This document shows positions 1 through 6,848 of a stretch of DNA of 10,894 nt, piece after piece. The stretch's first letter is position 1. Each line of letters starts with the position of its first letter. The notes beneath the pieces were generated by a model. It saw nothing but the letters and a program-made list of their open reading frames with translations, had not been told where the DNA came from and ran no database searches. Origin of the DNA: Actinomycetes bacterium. GTDB lineage: Bacteria; Actinomycetota; Acidimicrobiia; Spongiisociales; UBA5794. The stretch spans positions 1 to 10,894 of the forward strand of contig JAHEEL010000064.1 in NCBI GenBank assembly GCA_024640745.1. The letters run 5' to 3'. The position numbers and the translations under genes are program-made.

Positions 1-120
1 GGCGTTGCTTCATCGCGTGGCTGGCCCCTCGGGTATGTCCGACAGATCGGCCAGTCTATGCGCATCGGTCGCGAGATCGGGAAACATGGATGAACCGCAT
101 CGCCGGTCCGCGGCGATCCG
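1..120. other. Left-edge stretch, gene content unresolved
   Basis: All three plus-strand frames are open from the window edge, to stops at 91-93, 122-124 and 129-131. A minus-strand ATG at 65 is also open to the edge. Third-position GC in the plus frames is only about 62-65%, lower than in the clear genes here, so codon use does not pick a frame. The frame ending at 91-93 is the most attractive, because its stop is followed directly by a hairpin and then by the convergent NuoF-like gene. It would be the last 30 residues of a plus-strand gene lying outside the window. I do not call a product. Confidence 0.3.
99..117. terminator. Possible bidirectional hairpin terminator
   Basis: There is a perfect 7-bp inverted repeat, ATCGCCG (99-105) and CGGCGAT (111-117), with a 5-base loop. 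It lies 3 bases beyond the stop of the minus-strand NuoF-like gene and 5 bases beyond a possible plus-strand stop at 91-93, which is where a terminator shared by convergent genes would sit. No clear T-tract follows on either strand, so intrinsic termination is unproven. Confidence 0.35.
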
Positions 121-1476
121 TTAGACAGTGAGGTCGAGCGGGATCTCGAGGCCTTCGGTGTAGCCGGGGGTCTCGTAGTAGACGAACTTGCCGGTCTGAC
201 GATCCCAGTCGGCGATTACCGGCACGTCCACGCGCCGCTCGCTCTCGCACGGTTCACCGGCGAGGTGGAATCCGATGTCATCCGGGTACTCCTCGATGTA
301 GCCGCCGACGAGTGCCTGCTGGCCCGCTCCGAGCCCGCACCGGTTCCAGTCGGTGACTTTGGCGACCCATCCTGCGATCTCGTCCATCGACGCGGCTCCG
401 CCCCGACCTTCGGATAGTGCAATGAGGCGTCGAGCCAGTTCGGTGGCTCCGACCTTGCACGGGACGCATTGGCCGCACGACCCTCGGGCGTTGAATGCGG
501 CGTAGGCACCGATGGCCTGGACCGAGCAGATGGTGTCGTCGTAGAGCGTGAACCCTGCCGACCCGAGGCCGGTTCCTATCGATTGGAGGCCCTCGTACGA
601 GAGGGGGACATCGAGATGCTCTGGACGGATCGGGCGGTTCGAGACTCCGTTGGTGATCATCTTGATCGGTAAGCCCGATTCGGTCCCGCCGCCGTGCACC
701 TCGACAAGCTCGCGCATCGGCGTGCCGAGGGCGAGCTCGACCACTGTGTTGACGGTCGTGTCTCCCCCGAGCGCGAAGATCATCGTGCCGGGCGACTGGT
801 CGGTCCCGACCGATCGGAACCAGTCTGCCCCGCGTGCGAGGATGTTCGGGAGGTGGGAAAGGGTCTCTGCGTTGTTGACCGATGTGGGGTGCAAGGACGA
901 GCCCTGGGTCTCGAAGAGGCCGCGCATGTACGGCGGATAGAGGCGAGGCTTCGGGTCGTTGCCTTCGATGACCTCGAGCATCGCCTTCTCCTCACCGAAG
1001 AGATAGACATCGGGCCCGCGCACGATCGTGATGGGAATCTGTCCGATCATGCCGGCGTCCACCATCTCTACGGCCGCTTGTTCGATGCGGTCGATGGCAG
1101 TGTGGTGCTTGTGCTTGATCGCGATGAACGCCTGCTCGGCGCCGACCGCCAGCCCCGCAATCGTGATCCCCTCGAGGAGGTTGTAGGGGTTGTTCTGCAG
1201 CATCCAGCGGTCCTTGAAGGTGCCCGGTTCACCCTCCGAGACATTGGCGACGACGAATTTGCGGTCGCCCTCCGCTGCGGCGACGCCGCCGAGCTTGATG
1301 GCGGTGGGGAATCCCGCGCCGCCACGTCCTCGCAGTCCGGATGCGCGGATCTCTGCGATCGAGGCGTCGGGCCCCAACCGGTCGAGCGCCGCGAGGCCTT
1401 CGCCGCCGCCCGCAGCGCGATAGTCGTCGAGCGTGCGGTAGGGGGTTTCGGGGAGAAGCCGGTGCTGGACGGTCAT
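121..1476 (-). CDS. NuoF-like NADH:quinone oxidoreductase subunit (FMN/4Fe-4S protein)
   Basis: This 451-residue protein is related to NuoF, the complex I subunit that takes a hydride from NADH onto FMN and passes electrons to a 4Fe-4S cluster. The glycine-rich segment GRGGAGFP is at 50-57. SEGEPGTFKDR (80-90) and GEEKAMLEVIEG (161-172) match the FMN/NADH-binding core. An SLBB-like segment covers about 230-290. The C-terminal cluster motif SCGQCVPC gives C334, C337 and C340, with the fourth ligand at C380. Differences from textbook NuoF are NVSEGEP in place of NADEGEP, YLFGEEK in place of YICGEET, and a tail of about 40 residues after C410. The ATG at 1476 was chosen over a GTG at 1545 because family similarity begins there; neither has a convincing Shine-Dalgarno site. 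No nuoE, nuoG or other complex I gene is visible, so the electron partner is unknown. It could instead serve a formate-dehydrogenase-like or hydrogenase-like diaphorase. Confidence 0.85.
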   Translation of the reverse strand: MTVQHRLLPETPYRTLDDYRAAGGGEGLAALDRLGPDASIAEIRASGLRGRGGAGFPTAIKLGGVAAAEGDRKFVVANVSEGEPGTFKDRWMLQNNPYNLLEGITIAGLAVGAEQAFIAIKHKHHTAIDRIEQAAVEMVDAGMIGQIPITIVRGPDVYLFGEEKAMLEVIEGNDPKPRLYPPYMRGLFETQGSSLHPTSVNNAETLSHLPNILARGADWFRSVGTDQSPGTMIFALGGDTTVNTVVELALGTPMRELVEVHGGGTESGLPIKMITNGVSNRPIRPEHLDVPLSYEGLQSIGTGLGSAGFTLYDDTICSVQAIGAYAAFNARGSCGQCVPCKVGATELARRLIALSEGRGGAASMDEIAGWVAKVTDWNRCGLGAGQQALVGGYIEEYPDDIGFHLAGEPCESERRVDVPVIADWDRQTGKFVYYETPGYTEGLEIPLDLTV

Positions 1477-1518
1477 CGGCGCTGGGTCTCGACATGGGAA
1501 GAGGCTGCCATGGGCGGC

Positions 1519-1524
1519 ATCATA
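1519..1524 (-). promoter_or_regulatory. Candidate -10 box for the NuoF-like gene
   Basis: On the minus strand this reads TATGAT, one base from the sigma-70 consensus, in an otherwise GC-rich stretch. It would start a transcript with a leader of roughly 35 bases before the ATG at 1476. No clear -35 hexamer lies 16-18 bases upstream, so this is a moderate to weak call. Confidence 0.35.
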
Positions 1525-1578
1525 CGCATCGGCGGCGCCGCACACCCGACGATTGCCATTGATTGTGGCGTCTTCATG

Positions 1579-1620
1579 GAGTAGACAAGCTGTCTATTAG
1601 TATGTATAGTATGTCTACTC
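1579..1620. promoter_or_regulatory. Operator array of TAGACA/TGTCTA half-sites, probable TetR site
   Basis: A perfect 9-bp inverted repeat, GAGTAGACA (1579-1587) and TGTCTACTC (1612-1620), encloses a further TGTCTA at 1591-1596. This gives a compact palindrome TAGACA-AGC-TGTCTA (1582-1596) plus a third half-site exactly 21 bp, two helical turns, from the second. The 8-mer TAGTATGT also occurs twice, at 1598-1605 and 1607-1614. The whole array is AT-rich in a GC-rich region and overlaps both promoter hexamers of the ABC operon. The last gene of that operon is a TetR repressor, so feedback repression at this site is the natural reading. The binding itself is inferred. Confidence 0.65.
1582..1610 (+). 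promoter_or_regulatory. Sigma-70-type promoter of the ABC/TetR operon
   Basis: TAGACA (1582-1587) and TATAGT (1605-1610) are separated by exactly 17 bases, each close to its consensus (TTGACA/TATAAT). Transcription would begin near 1617, giving a leader of about 25 bases that carries GAGGGA (1632-1637) before the ATG at 1642. The -35 box is itself an operator half-site, so a bound repressor would block RNA polymerase. Confidence 0.6.
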
Positions 1621-1641
1621 AAGAGGGAATCGAGGGACTTC

Positions 1642-2622
1642 ATGACCGATGCATCCGAACGGCGATCGCCAAACGCCGAAGACGCAGTCGCGGTAGTGGC
1701 GCGCGGGCTCTCCAAGTCGTTTGGCAAGACCCGGGCCGTTTCCGATCTGTCGTTCGACGCCCGATCCGGTGAAGTCACCGGTCTCCTCGGGCCGAACGGG
1801 GCCGGGAAGACCACCACCATCAAGATGCTGACGACCCTGCTGCCGATCGAGTCGGGGAATGCATCGATCGTCGGCATCGATGTCGCACGACGTCCCGACG
1901 CGGTGCGACGCGTCATCGGGCTGGCCGGGCAATCGGCGGCCGTCGACGAGAAGCTGACGGCGCGGGAGAATCTCGAGCTGTTCGGTCGTCTCTACAAGAT
2001 CCCAAGAGCCGAACGCATGAAGCGCGTCGACTACCTCATCGAGCGATTCGAACTCGGCGATTTCGCAGACCGGGTGGCGGAGACCTACTCGGGCGGCCAG
2101 CGTCGCCGGCTCGACGTCGTTGCGAGCCTCATCGCCGCTCCACCGGTCCTGTTCCTCGACGAACCGACGACGGGTCTCGACCCGCATACGCGGACCGAGC
2201 TGTGGAGTGAGATCCGGGAGTTGGCGGACCGGGGCACCGCCGTCGTGCTGACCACCCAGTATCTCGAAGAGGCCGATCGGCTGTCCGACTCGATCGTGAT
2301 CATCGACGAAGGCGTGATGAAGGCATCCGGGACCAGCGCCGACCTGAAGCGAGACCTGGAACGAGAGGTCCTCGAGATTCACGTGGCCGATCGGAAGGAT
2401 CTCACCGGGGCCGCAGCGTCGATCGCCGGGGTCGGCGCCGAGTCCTCGGCCGATCCCGAAGGCACCCGCCTCCAGGTTCCGCTCACCGGCGGTGCTCGAC
2501 AGAGCCTTGCAGTGCTTCGGGGCCTGGACGCCGACGGAATCGCCATCGCCGACTTCCAGCTGCGCAAGCCCACGCTCGACGACGTGTTTCTGGCGATGAC
2601 GAGCCGAGGAGGGAGACGATGA
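1642..2622 (+). CDS. ABC transporter ATP-binding protein, DrrA-like
   Basis: This 326-residue cytoplasmic ATPase powers an ABC-2 type exporter together with the permease that follows. Visible in order are Walker A GPNGAGKTT (50-58), Q-loop Q97, the signature YSGGQ (149-153), Walker B VLFLDEP (169-175) with the D-loop GLD, and TTQYLEEAD (204-212). In the last segment Q206 occupies the usual H-loop histidine position, as is common in the daunorubicin-resistance DrrA group. The C-terminal segment PTLDDVFLAMT (310-320) is another hallmark of that group. Length is normal. The ATG at 1642 is preceded by GAGGGA with 4 bases of spacing. Its stop overlaps the permease start as ATGA, which implies translational coupling. 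The family exports drugs, lipids or secondary metabolites; the sequence does not reveal this substrate. Confidence 0.93.
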   Translation: MTDASERRSPNAEDAVAVVARGLSKSFGKTRAVSDLSFDARSGEVTGLLGPNGAGKTTTIKMLTTLLPIESGNASIVGIDVARRPDAVRRVIGLAGQSAAVDEKLTARENLELFGRLYKIPRAERMKRVDYLIERFELGDFADRVAETYSGGQRRRLDVVASLIAAPPVLFLDEPTTGLDPHTRTELWSEIRELADRGTAVVLTTQYLEEADRLSDSIVIIDEGVMKASGTSADLKRDLEREVLEIHVADRKDLTGAAASIAGVGAESSADPEGTRLQVPLTGGARQSLAVLRGLDADGIAIADFQLRKPTLDDVFLAMTSRGGRR

Positions 2623-3428
2623 CGACCACCGCCGATCTCGATCGGCAAGAGCCGACGGCAACACAGCAGATCGGTTGGCTCGTCCAGGACACGGTCACGA
2701 TGACCTGGCGCGATCTCATTCGCACACAGCGGCAACCCGAGATGCTCTCGTTTGCCGTCGTCATGGGCGTGTTCTTTCTGCTGCTCTTCTATTGGGTCTT
2801 CGGTGGGGCGATCGCCGCCGGGGCGGGTGTGGACTACATCCAGTACCTGGTTCCCGGGATCTTCGTCATCACCTCACTCACGGGGGCGCAGCAGACCGGC
2901 ACCGGACTTGCTGCGGACCTCTCCGAGGGTGTGACCGATCGGTTCCGATCGCTCCCGATGAGTCAGTTCGCCGTCATTGCCGGACGCACCATTGCGGATG
3001 CACTGCGCAACGTGGTCGGCATCTTGCTGGTTGCCGCGGTCGGCTACCTGCTCGGATTCCGCTTCGCTTCGGTTGGCGGTGCGATCGGTGCCATTGCGCT
3101 GGCCGTCGGTGTGGGGTACGCGTTCTCGTGGATGAACGCGGCAATTGCCGCCCAGGTCCGAAGCGCGGAGATGGTCGGCATGCTGAGCATGTTCTGGCTG
3201 TTCCCGCTCATGCTGGCGAGCACCGTGTTCACCCCGTCCGAGCAGATGCCGGGCTGGCTCCAGGCGTTTGCCAAGTGGCAGCCGATTTCCGTCGTCGGGG
3301 ATGCCGCGAGGGACCTGTCAAACGGCATCCCGGCCGGCGATGCCGTAGCGTGGTCGATCATTTGGATCGTCGCCTTGCTGGTGGTGTTCGTGCCGCTCGC
3401 CGTCGCCGCGTACCGGAGGTCGAGATGA
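2619..3428 (+). CDS. ABC-2 type transporter permease, DrrB-like
   Basis: This 269-residue integral membrane protein forms the export channel for the ATPase encoded just upstream. Six hydrophobic segments can be placed at about 43-63, 74-94, 128-146, 152-175, 186-206 and 245-265. That is the usual ABC-2 plan, with a cytoplasmic N-terminus of about 40 residues. The cytoplasmic stretch DLSEGVTDRFRSLP (100-113) after the second helix is typical of DrrB-like permeases and probably contacts the ATPase. FTPSEQMPGWLQ (204-215) matches the conserved extracellular region before the last helix. The start lies in the ATGA overlap and has a strong ribosome site, AGGAGGGAG (2607-2615), inside the ATPase gene. 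Its own stop overlaps the TetR start in the same way. One permease with one ATPase implies a homodimer of each. Confidence 0.92.
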   Translation: MTTTADLDRQEPTATQQIGWLVQDTVTMTWRDLIRTQRQPEMLSFAVVMGVFFLLLFYWVFGGAIAAGAGVDYIQYLVPGIFVITSLTGAQQTGTGLAADLSEGVTDRFRSLPMSQFAVIAGRTIADALRNVVGILLVAAVGYLLGFRFASVGGAIGAIALAVGVGYAFSWMNAAIAAQVRSAEMVGMLSMFWLFPLMLASTVFTPSEQMPGWLQAFAKWQPISVVGDAARDLSNGIPAGDAVAWSIIWIVALLVVFVPLAVAAYRRSR

Positions 3429-4000
3429 GCGAGGCATCGGCACGGCAGACTGGTGCCCGCGGTCGGATTCTGGACGCAACGTTCGCGTTGGTCGTCGAAG
3501 AGGGGCTTGGCGCCGTGACGATGACCCGGGTCGCCGATCGGGCCGACGTTGCGCGCCAGACCCTCTACAACCACTTCTCCGATGTCGAGCAGATCGTCGT
3601 CGCCGGCATCGAGGACTACAACCAGACGGGATTCGCCCACCTGGTTGATCTGCTCGAAGCCAGCGAATCACCCGAGACGAAGCTCGACTTGCTGGTGCGC
3701 CACGCTGTGGCCGGAGCAGCCCACGGAAGCGCGGTTTCGGACATCCGCAGCGCGCTGTCTCCGAGTGCTCAAGCGCACCTCGATCGCCACACCCAATCGT
3801 TCCGCATGCTGATCGAGTCGATCATCGAAGAGGGCATCGAGAGCGGGGATTTCGACCCAACGATCGACCCCGCGGTCCACGCAACGTTGGTTGAAGGCGC
3901 GCTGCTCGCCGGCGCCGACCTCGCCGGCAGACGAGACGATGCTGCACGCGTGGCGACCGCTACCTCTGATGCCCTCCTGCGCCTTCTGGGTCGCGGATAG
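3425..4000 (+). CDS. TetR/AcrR family transcriptional repressor
   Basis: This 191-residue regulator has an N-terminal helix-turn-helix at about 13-51, with the recognition-helix region VARQTLYNHF (42-51) typical of TetR proteins. The C-terminal part (about 60-185) is helical and variable, as expected for the ligand-binding and dimerisation domain, so the inducer cannot be named. The ATG is set by the ATGA overlap with the permease and by CGGAGG (3414-3419) five bases upstream. The plus-strand frame stays open far upstream, but that region is the permease gene read out of frame. Placed last in the exporter operon, it most likely represses the promoter at 1582-1610 through the TAGACA/TGTCTA array and releases it when the transported compound or a relative accumulates. 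That is an inference from position and from the palindrome. Confidence 0.92.
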   Translation: MSEASARQTGARGRILDATFALVVEEGLGAVTMTRVADRADVARQTLYNHFSDVEQIVVAGIEDYNQTGFAHLVDLLEASESPETKLDLLVRHAVAGAAHGSAVSDIRSALSPSAQAHLDRHTQSFRMLIESIIEEGIESGDFDPTIDPAVHATLVEGALLAGADLAGRRDDAARVATATSDALLRLLGRG

Positions 4001-4007
4001 GCACCGG

Positions 4008-4013
4008 TAGGAT
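4008..4013 (+). promoter_or_regulatory. Candidate -10 box for the aldo/keto reductase gene
   Basis: TAGGAT, preceded by CCGG, lies 8 bases after the TetR stop and fits the actinobacterial TAnnnT pattern. Transcription from about 4020 would give a leader of roughly 54 bases that includes the ribosome site AAGGGAG (4062-4068). No clear -35 box is present. Read-through from the ABC operon is the alternative. Confidence 0.35.
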
Positions 4014-4073
4014 CGCACCCCGACCGTGAGGACCGCTGCGGCGCGTCGCAACGAAGTCAGCAAGGGAGTTCGA

Positions 4074-5060
4074 ATGCAGTATCGACCGCTGGGGAGCACC
4101 GGTTACACGGTTTCGGCTATCGGATTCGGTGCCTGGGCGATCGGCGGCGACTGGGGCGCCGTCGATGATGACACGGCGATGGCGACCCTCCGCGCGGCTG
4201 TGGAGGCCGGGGTCAACTTCTTTGATACCGCCGATGTCTACGGAGACGGGCGGAGCGAACGGTTCCTGGCCCTGCTGGTGGATGAGTATCCCGAGGCCGA
4301 CCTGATCGTTGCGACCAAGGCCGGGCGCCGTCTCGATCCACATACCGCAGACGGCTACACGGGCTCCAATATCGAGCGGTTCGTCGACCGCAGCCTCGTG
4401 AACCTCAACACCGACACGCTCGACCTCCTCCAGCTCCACTGTCCGCCCACGGACGTCTACTACCGGCCGGAGCTGTTCGACGAACTCGACGGGCTGAGGG
4501 CGAAAGGCAAGATCAAGCACTACGGAGTCAGCGTCGAGCGCGTTGAAGAGGCCATGAAAGCCATCGACTACCCGGGTGTCGAGACCGTGCAGATCGTCTA
4601 CAACATGCTCCGCCAGCGCCCTGCGGAGCGCTTCTTCGACCTTGCGGAGGAAACGAACATCGGCATCATCGTTCGCGTTCCGCTGGCGAGCGGCTTGCTG
4701 ACCGGCAAGATGAGCCCGGATACCGTTTTCGCGCCGGAGGACCACCGCAACTATAACCGGTCCGGTGAGGCCTTCGACGTCGGCGAGACGTTCGCCGGCG
4801 TTCCCTACGAGGTCGGTCTGGCGGCGGTAGCCGAGTTGAAATCCCTGAAACCCGAAGGCGCAACGATGGCCCAGACGGCGCTGCGCTGGATCCTCATGCA
4901 GACAGCCGTCTCAACCGTCATCCCCGGAGCGAAGAACACCGAGCAGGCAACGGCCAACGCTGCCGCCTCGGAGATTGCTCCCATCGACGCGGCCACGATG
5001 ATGGCGATCGACGATCTGTACGCTCGATCAATTGCCGAGCACGTGCACGCGCGCTGGTAG
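4074..5060 (+). CDS. Aldo/keto reductase
   Basis: This 328-residue NAD(P)H-dependent oxidoreductase is predicted to be a soluble (beta/alpha)8 barrel that reduces carbonyl compounds. It opens with the family start RPLGSTGYTVSAIGFG (4-19). The catalytic tetrad can be read directly: D51 and Y56 in FFDTADVYG, K82 in VATKAG, and H122 in LLQLHCPP. The cofactor-binding C-terminal region contains VPLASGLLTGK and, near the end, STVIPGAKN, which usually grips the nucleotide phosphate. The ATG at 4074 is chosen because AAGGGAG (4062-4068) lies 5 bases upstream and the family similarity begins there; a GTG at 4026 in frame would add 16 unrelated residues. The prephenate dehydratase gene begins 24 bases after its stop. 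The substrate is unknown, and adjacency to phenylalanine synthesis need not mean a shared pathway. Confidence 0.93.
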   Translation: MQYRPLGSTGYTVSAIGFGAWAIGGDWGAVDDDTAMATLRAAVEAGVNFFDTADVYGDGRSERFLALLVDEYPEADLIVATKAGRRLDPHTADGYTGSNIERFVDRSLVNLNTDTLDLLQLHCPPTDVYYRPELFDELDGLRAKGKIKHYGVSVERVEEAMKAIDYPGVETVQIVYNMLRQRPAERFFDLAEETNIGIIVRVPLASGLLTGKMSPDTVFAPEDHRNYNRSGEAFDVGETFAGVPYEVGLAAVAELKSLKPEGATMAQTALRWILMQTAVSTVIPGAKNTEQATANAAASEIAPIDAATMMAIDDLYARSIAEHVHARW

Positions 5061-5072
5061 AACCGGCAGGCC

Positions 5073-5078
5073 TATCGT
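5073..5078 (+). promoter_or_regulatory. Candidate -10 box giving a leaderless pheA transcript
   Basis: TATCGT ends six bases before the ATG at 5085, so a start site at the usual 7 bases from the -10 box would fall on the A of the start codon. No Shine-Dalgarno-like sequence stands in the intervening bases, which fits leaderless translation as is common in actinobacteria. The -35 region would lie inside the end of the reductase gene. Confidence 0.4.
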
Positions 5079-5084
5079 CACGCC

Positions 5085-5909
5085 ATGCGCATTGGATACC
5101 AGGGTGAGCCGGGCTCCTACAGCCATCGCGCAGTCGGCGAGCTGTTCGATGACGGCGAGCCGGTTGGGTTGCTCGGATTCGCCACCGCTTTCGCGGCGCT
5201 CGAGGAGGGCGAAATCGATCGGCTCGTTGTGCCGGTCGAGAACTCGACGACCGGCTCGGTCCTCCCCGTCCTCGACCGGCTCCCCGGCGGAGGCGGCCAC
5301 CAGCCGTTCGCCATCGTGGCAGAGCACCTCGTCGAGGTGCGGCATGCGATCCTCGGAATCCCCGGCGCTTCGGCCGAGGGCCTGACGGAGGTTCGGTCGC
5401 ATCCACAAGCCCTTGCCCAGGCCGAACTCCACCTGCTCGATCTCGGAGTGGAAGCGGTTGCCAGACCCGACACCGCGGGCGCCGTCCGCGAAGTTGCGGA
5501 GTTGGGCGATCCTTCGATCGCTGCTCTCGCCCCACCGGGCGCAGCCGAGATCTACGGCCTCGACATCATCCTGAGCGATGTGATGGATCGGGCTCACAAC
5601 ACCACCCGGTTCGTGGTCCTTGCACCCGGCGAACCGCAGGTCGATCCCGATGACGACAAGACGACCATCCTGTTCACGACCTCTCACACCCCCGGTGCCC
5701 TCGCGCTCGTCCTCGCAGAGCTCGGATTGCGCGGAGCCAACCTCACGAGGATCGAATCGCGCCCCTCGACGGAAGCCTGGTCATACCGGTTCTTCGTCGA
5801 TCTCATCCACGACCCCGGCCCGGAGGGGCTGGCGCGAGTCATCGATCCTCCGCCGGCCACCTGCGCGGATCTGTGGGTCCTCGGGAGCTATGTGCGGGTC
5901 GCCGAGTAG
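5085..5909 (+). CDS. pheA: Prephenate dehydratase (monofunctional)
   Basis: This enzyme of 274 residues decarboxylates and dehydrates prephenate to phenylpyruvate, the committed step to phenylalanine, in the cytoplasm. The catalytic dehydratase domain covers about 1-182, with GYQGEPGSYSH (4-14), VENSTTGSV (51-59), SHPQAL (105-110) and the diagnostic TTRF (173-176), whose threonine is needed for catalysis. An ACT regulatory domain follows (about 192-272), with PGAL (203-206) and ESRP (224-227), the motifs that bind phenylalanine for feedback inhibition. There is no chorismate mutase domain, so this is the stand-alone form usual in actinobacteria and many Gram-positives, and a separate mutase must exist elsewhere. 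The ATG at 5085 begins exactly at the family N-terminus. It follows the aldo/keto reductase gene by 24 bases but may have its own leaderless promoter. Confidence 0.96.
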   Translation: MRIGYQGEPGSYSHRAVGELFDDGEPVGLLGFATAFAALEEGEIDRLVVPVENSTTGSVLPVLDRLPGGGGHQPFAIVAEHLVEVRHAILGIPGASAEGLTEVRSHPQALAQAELHLLDLGVEAVARPDTAGAVREVAELGDPSIAALAPPGAAEIYGLDIILSDVMDRAHNTTRFVVLAPGEPQVDPDDDKTTILFTTSHTPGALALVLAELGLRGANLTRIESRPSTEAWSYRFFVDLIHDPGPEGLARVIDPPPATCADLWVLGSYVRVAE

Positions 5910-5942
5910 CTGAAGGTCCGCGTCGCCAATCGGTTGCACAAC

Positions 5943-5961
5943 TACCGTGGGCGGCAGGAGG
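5943..5961 (+). promoter_or_regulatory. Candidate -10 box and ribosome site of the methyltransferase gene
   Basis: TACCGT (5943-5948) fits the TAnnnT pattern and is followed by a full AGGAGG (5956-5961) with 8 bases to the ATG at 5970. The AGGAGG decides the start over an in-frame alternative at 5934, which has no such site. The promoter part is tentative; the ribosome site is clear. Confidence 0.45.
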
Positions 5962-5969
5962 CAAGACGA

Positions 5970-6848
5970 ATGGCGACCAGCACGGCGAGCTTCGGCGCGG
6001 GAAGGCGGGAGAGTCACGACTCCTCCGCCTACTACGCCCGGCGCATGATGCAGGCGCCCGCCGAGAGTGCCGCGGGCGAAGTTCGCGATGCTCCGGCCAA
6101 CGTCCTCGACCGTGTGTTCGTCCAGTCATCGGAGGCGATGACCCAGCTGCCGGACGATTGTGTCGCGCTCATGGTGACCTCGCCTCCGTACAACGTCGGT
6201 AAGGACTACGACGACGACCTCGACCTCGGCGAGTACCTCGACTTGCTGCGCGGGGTCTTCACCGAGACGTTTCGCGTCGTGGAGCCCGGCGGTCGGGTTG
6301 CGGTCAACGTGGCGAACCTCGGACGGAAGCCATACCTGCCCCTCAACCACCTCGTCGGAGCGCTCCTCACCGAGATCGGCTTCCTGCTGCGTGGGGAGAT
6401 CATCTGGCAGAAGGCGAAGGCTGCCGGAGGTTCGACGGCCTGGGGGTCATGGCAGTCCGCCAAGAACCCGACGCTTCGCGACGTTCACGAGTACGTGCTC
6501 GTCGCCTCGAAGGGCTCGTTTCGACGAGTACGTGGGGGCGAAGACACCGTCTCGAAGGAGGAGTTCTTGGATGCGACGAAGTCGGTGTGGGATATCCTCC
6601 CCGAATCGGCACGGCGCGTGGGCCACCCGGCTCCCTTCCCGGTCGAGCTGCCCCATCGGCTGATCCAGTTGTATACGTTCCACGGGGACCTCGTGCTCGA
6701 CCCATTCCTCGGATCCGGCTCGACGGCAGTCGCCGCCGTACGGGCCGGCCGCCATTTCGTCGGCTACGAGACCGACCCGGACTACGCCGCTCTTGCGGAG
6801 AAGCGGATCGCGTCGGCTCGCGCCGGGCATCGAGGCACGCCGGAGTGA
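5970..6848 (+). CDS. Site-specific DNA methyltransferase, beta class (probably N4-cytosine)
   Basis: This 292-residue protein is predicted to transfer a methyl group from S-adenosylmethionine to an exocyclic amino group in DNA. The catalytic motif IV, TSPPYNVGKDYDD (70-82), comes before the cofactor-binding motif I, LDPFLGSGST (243-252), which is followed by the acidic GYE (265-267). This order defines the beta class. SPPY favours N4-cytosine, whereas DPPY would favour N6-adenine, but the rule is not absolute. FPVELPHRLI (223-232) matches motif X. The likely target-recognition segment lies at about 150-215. No restriction endonuclease or specificity gene is visible on either side, so it looks like an orphan, possibly regulatory, methyltransferase. 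The next gene starts in a GTGA overlap with its stop. The first 45 residues are not conserved motif sequence and may be flexible. Confidence 0.92.
   Translation: MATSTASFGAGRRESHDSSAYYARRMMQAPAESAAGEVRDAPANVLDRVFVQSSEAMTQLPDDCVALMVTSPPYNVGKDYDDDLDLGEYLDLLRGVFTETFRVVEPGGRVAVNVANLGRKPYLPLNHLVGALLTEIGFLLRGEIIWQKAKAAGGSTAWGSWQSAKNPTLRDVHEYVLVASKGSFRRVRGGEDTVSKEEFLDATKSVWDILPESARRVGHPAPFPVELPHRLIQLYTFHGDLVLDPFLGSGSTAVAAVRAGRHFVGYETDPDYAALAEKRIASARAGHRGTPE

Noticed and set aside
694..1584. Long plus-strand open frame opposite the NuoF-like gene
   Set aside because: It lies wholly antisense to a gene with clear family motifs, lacks recognisable motifs, and is explained by the high GC of the opposite strand.
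1615..2664. Minus-strand open frame of about 349 codons opposite the ABC ATPase
   Set aside because: The opposite strand has all ABC ATPase motifs, and this frame shows none and has composition typical of an antisense reading.
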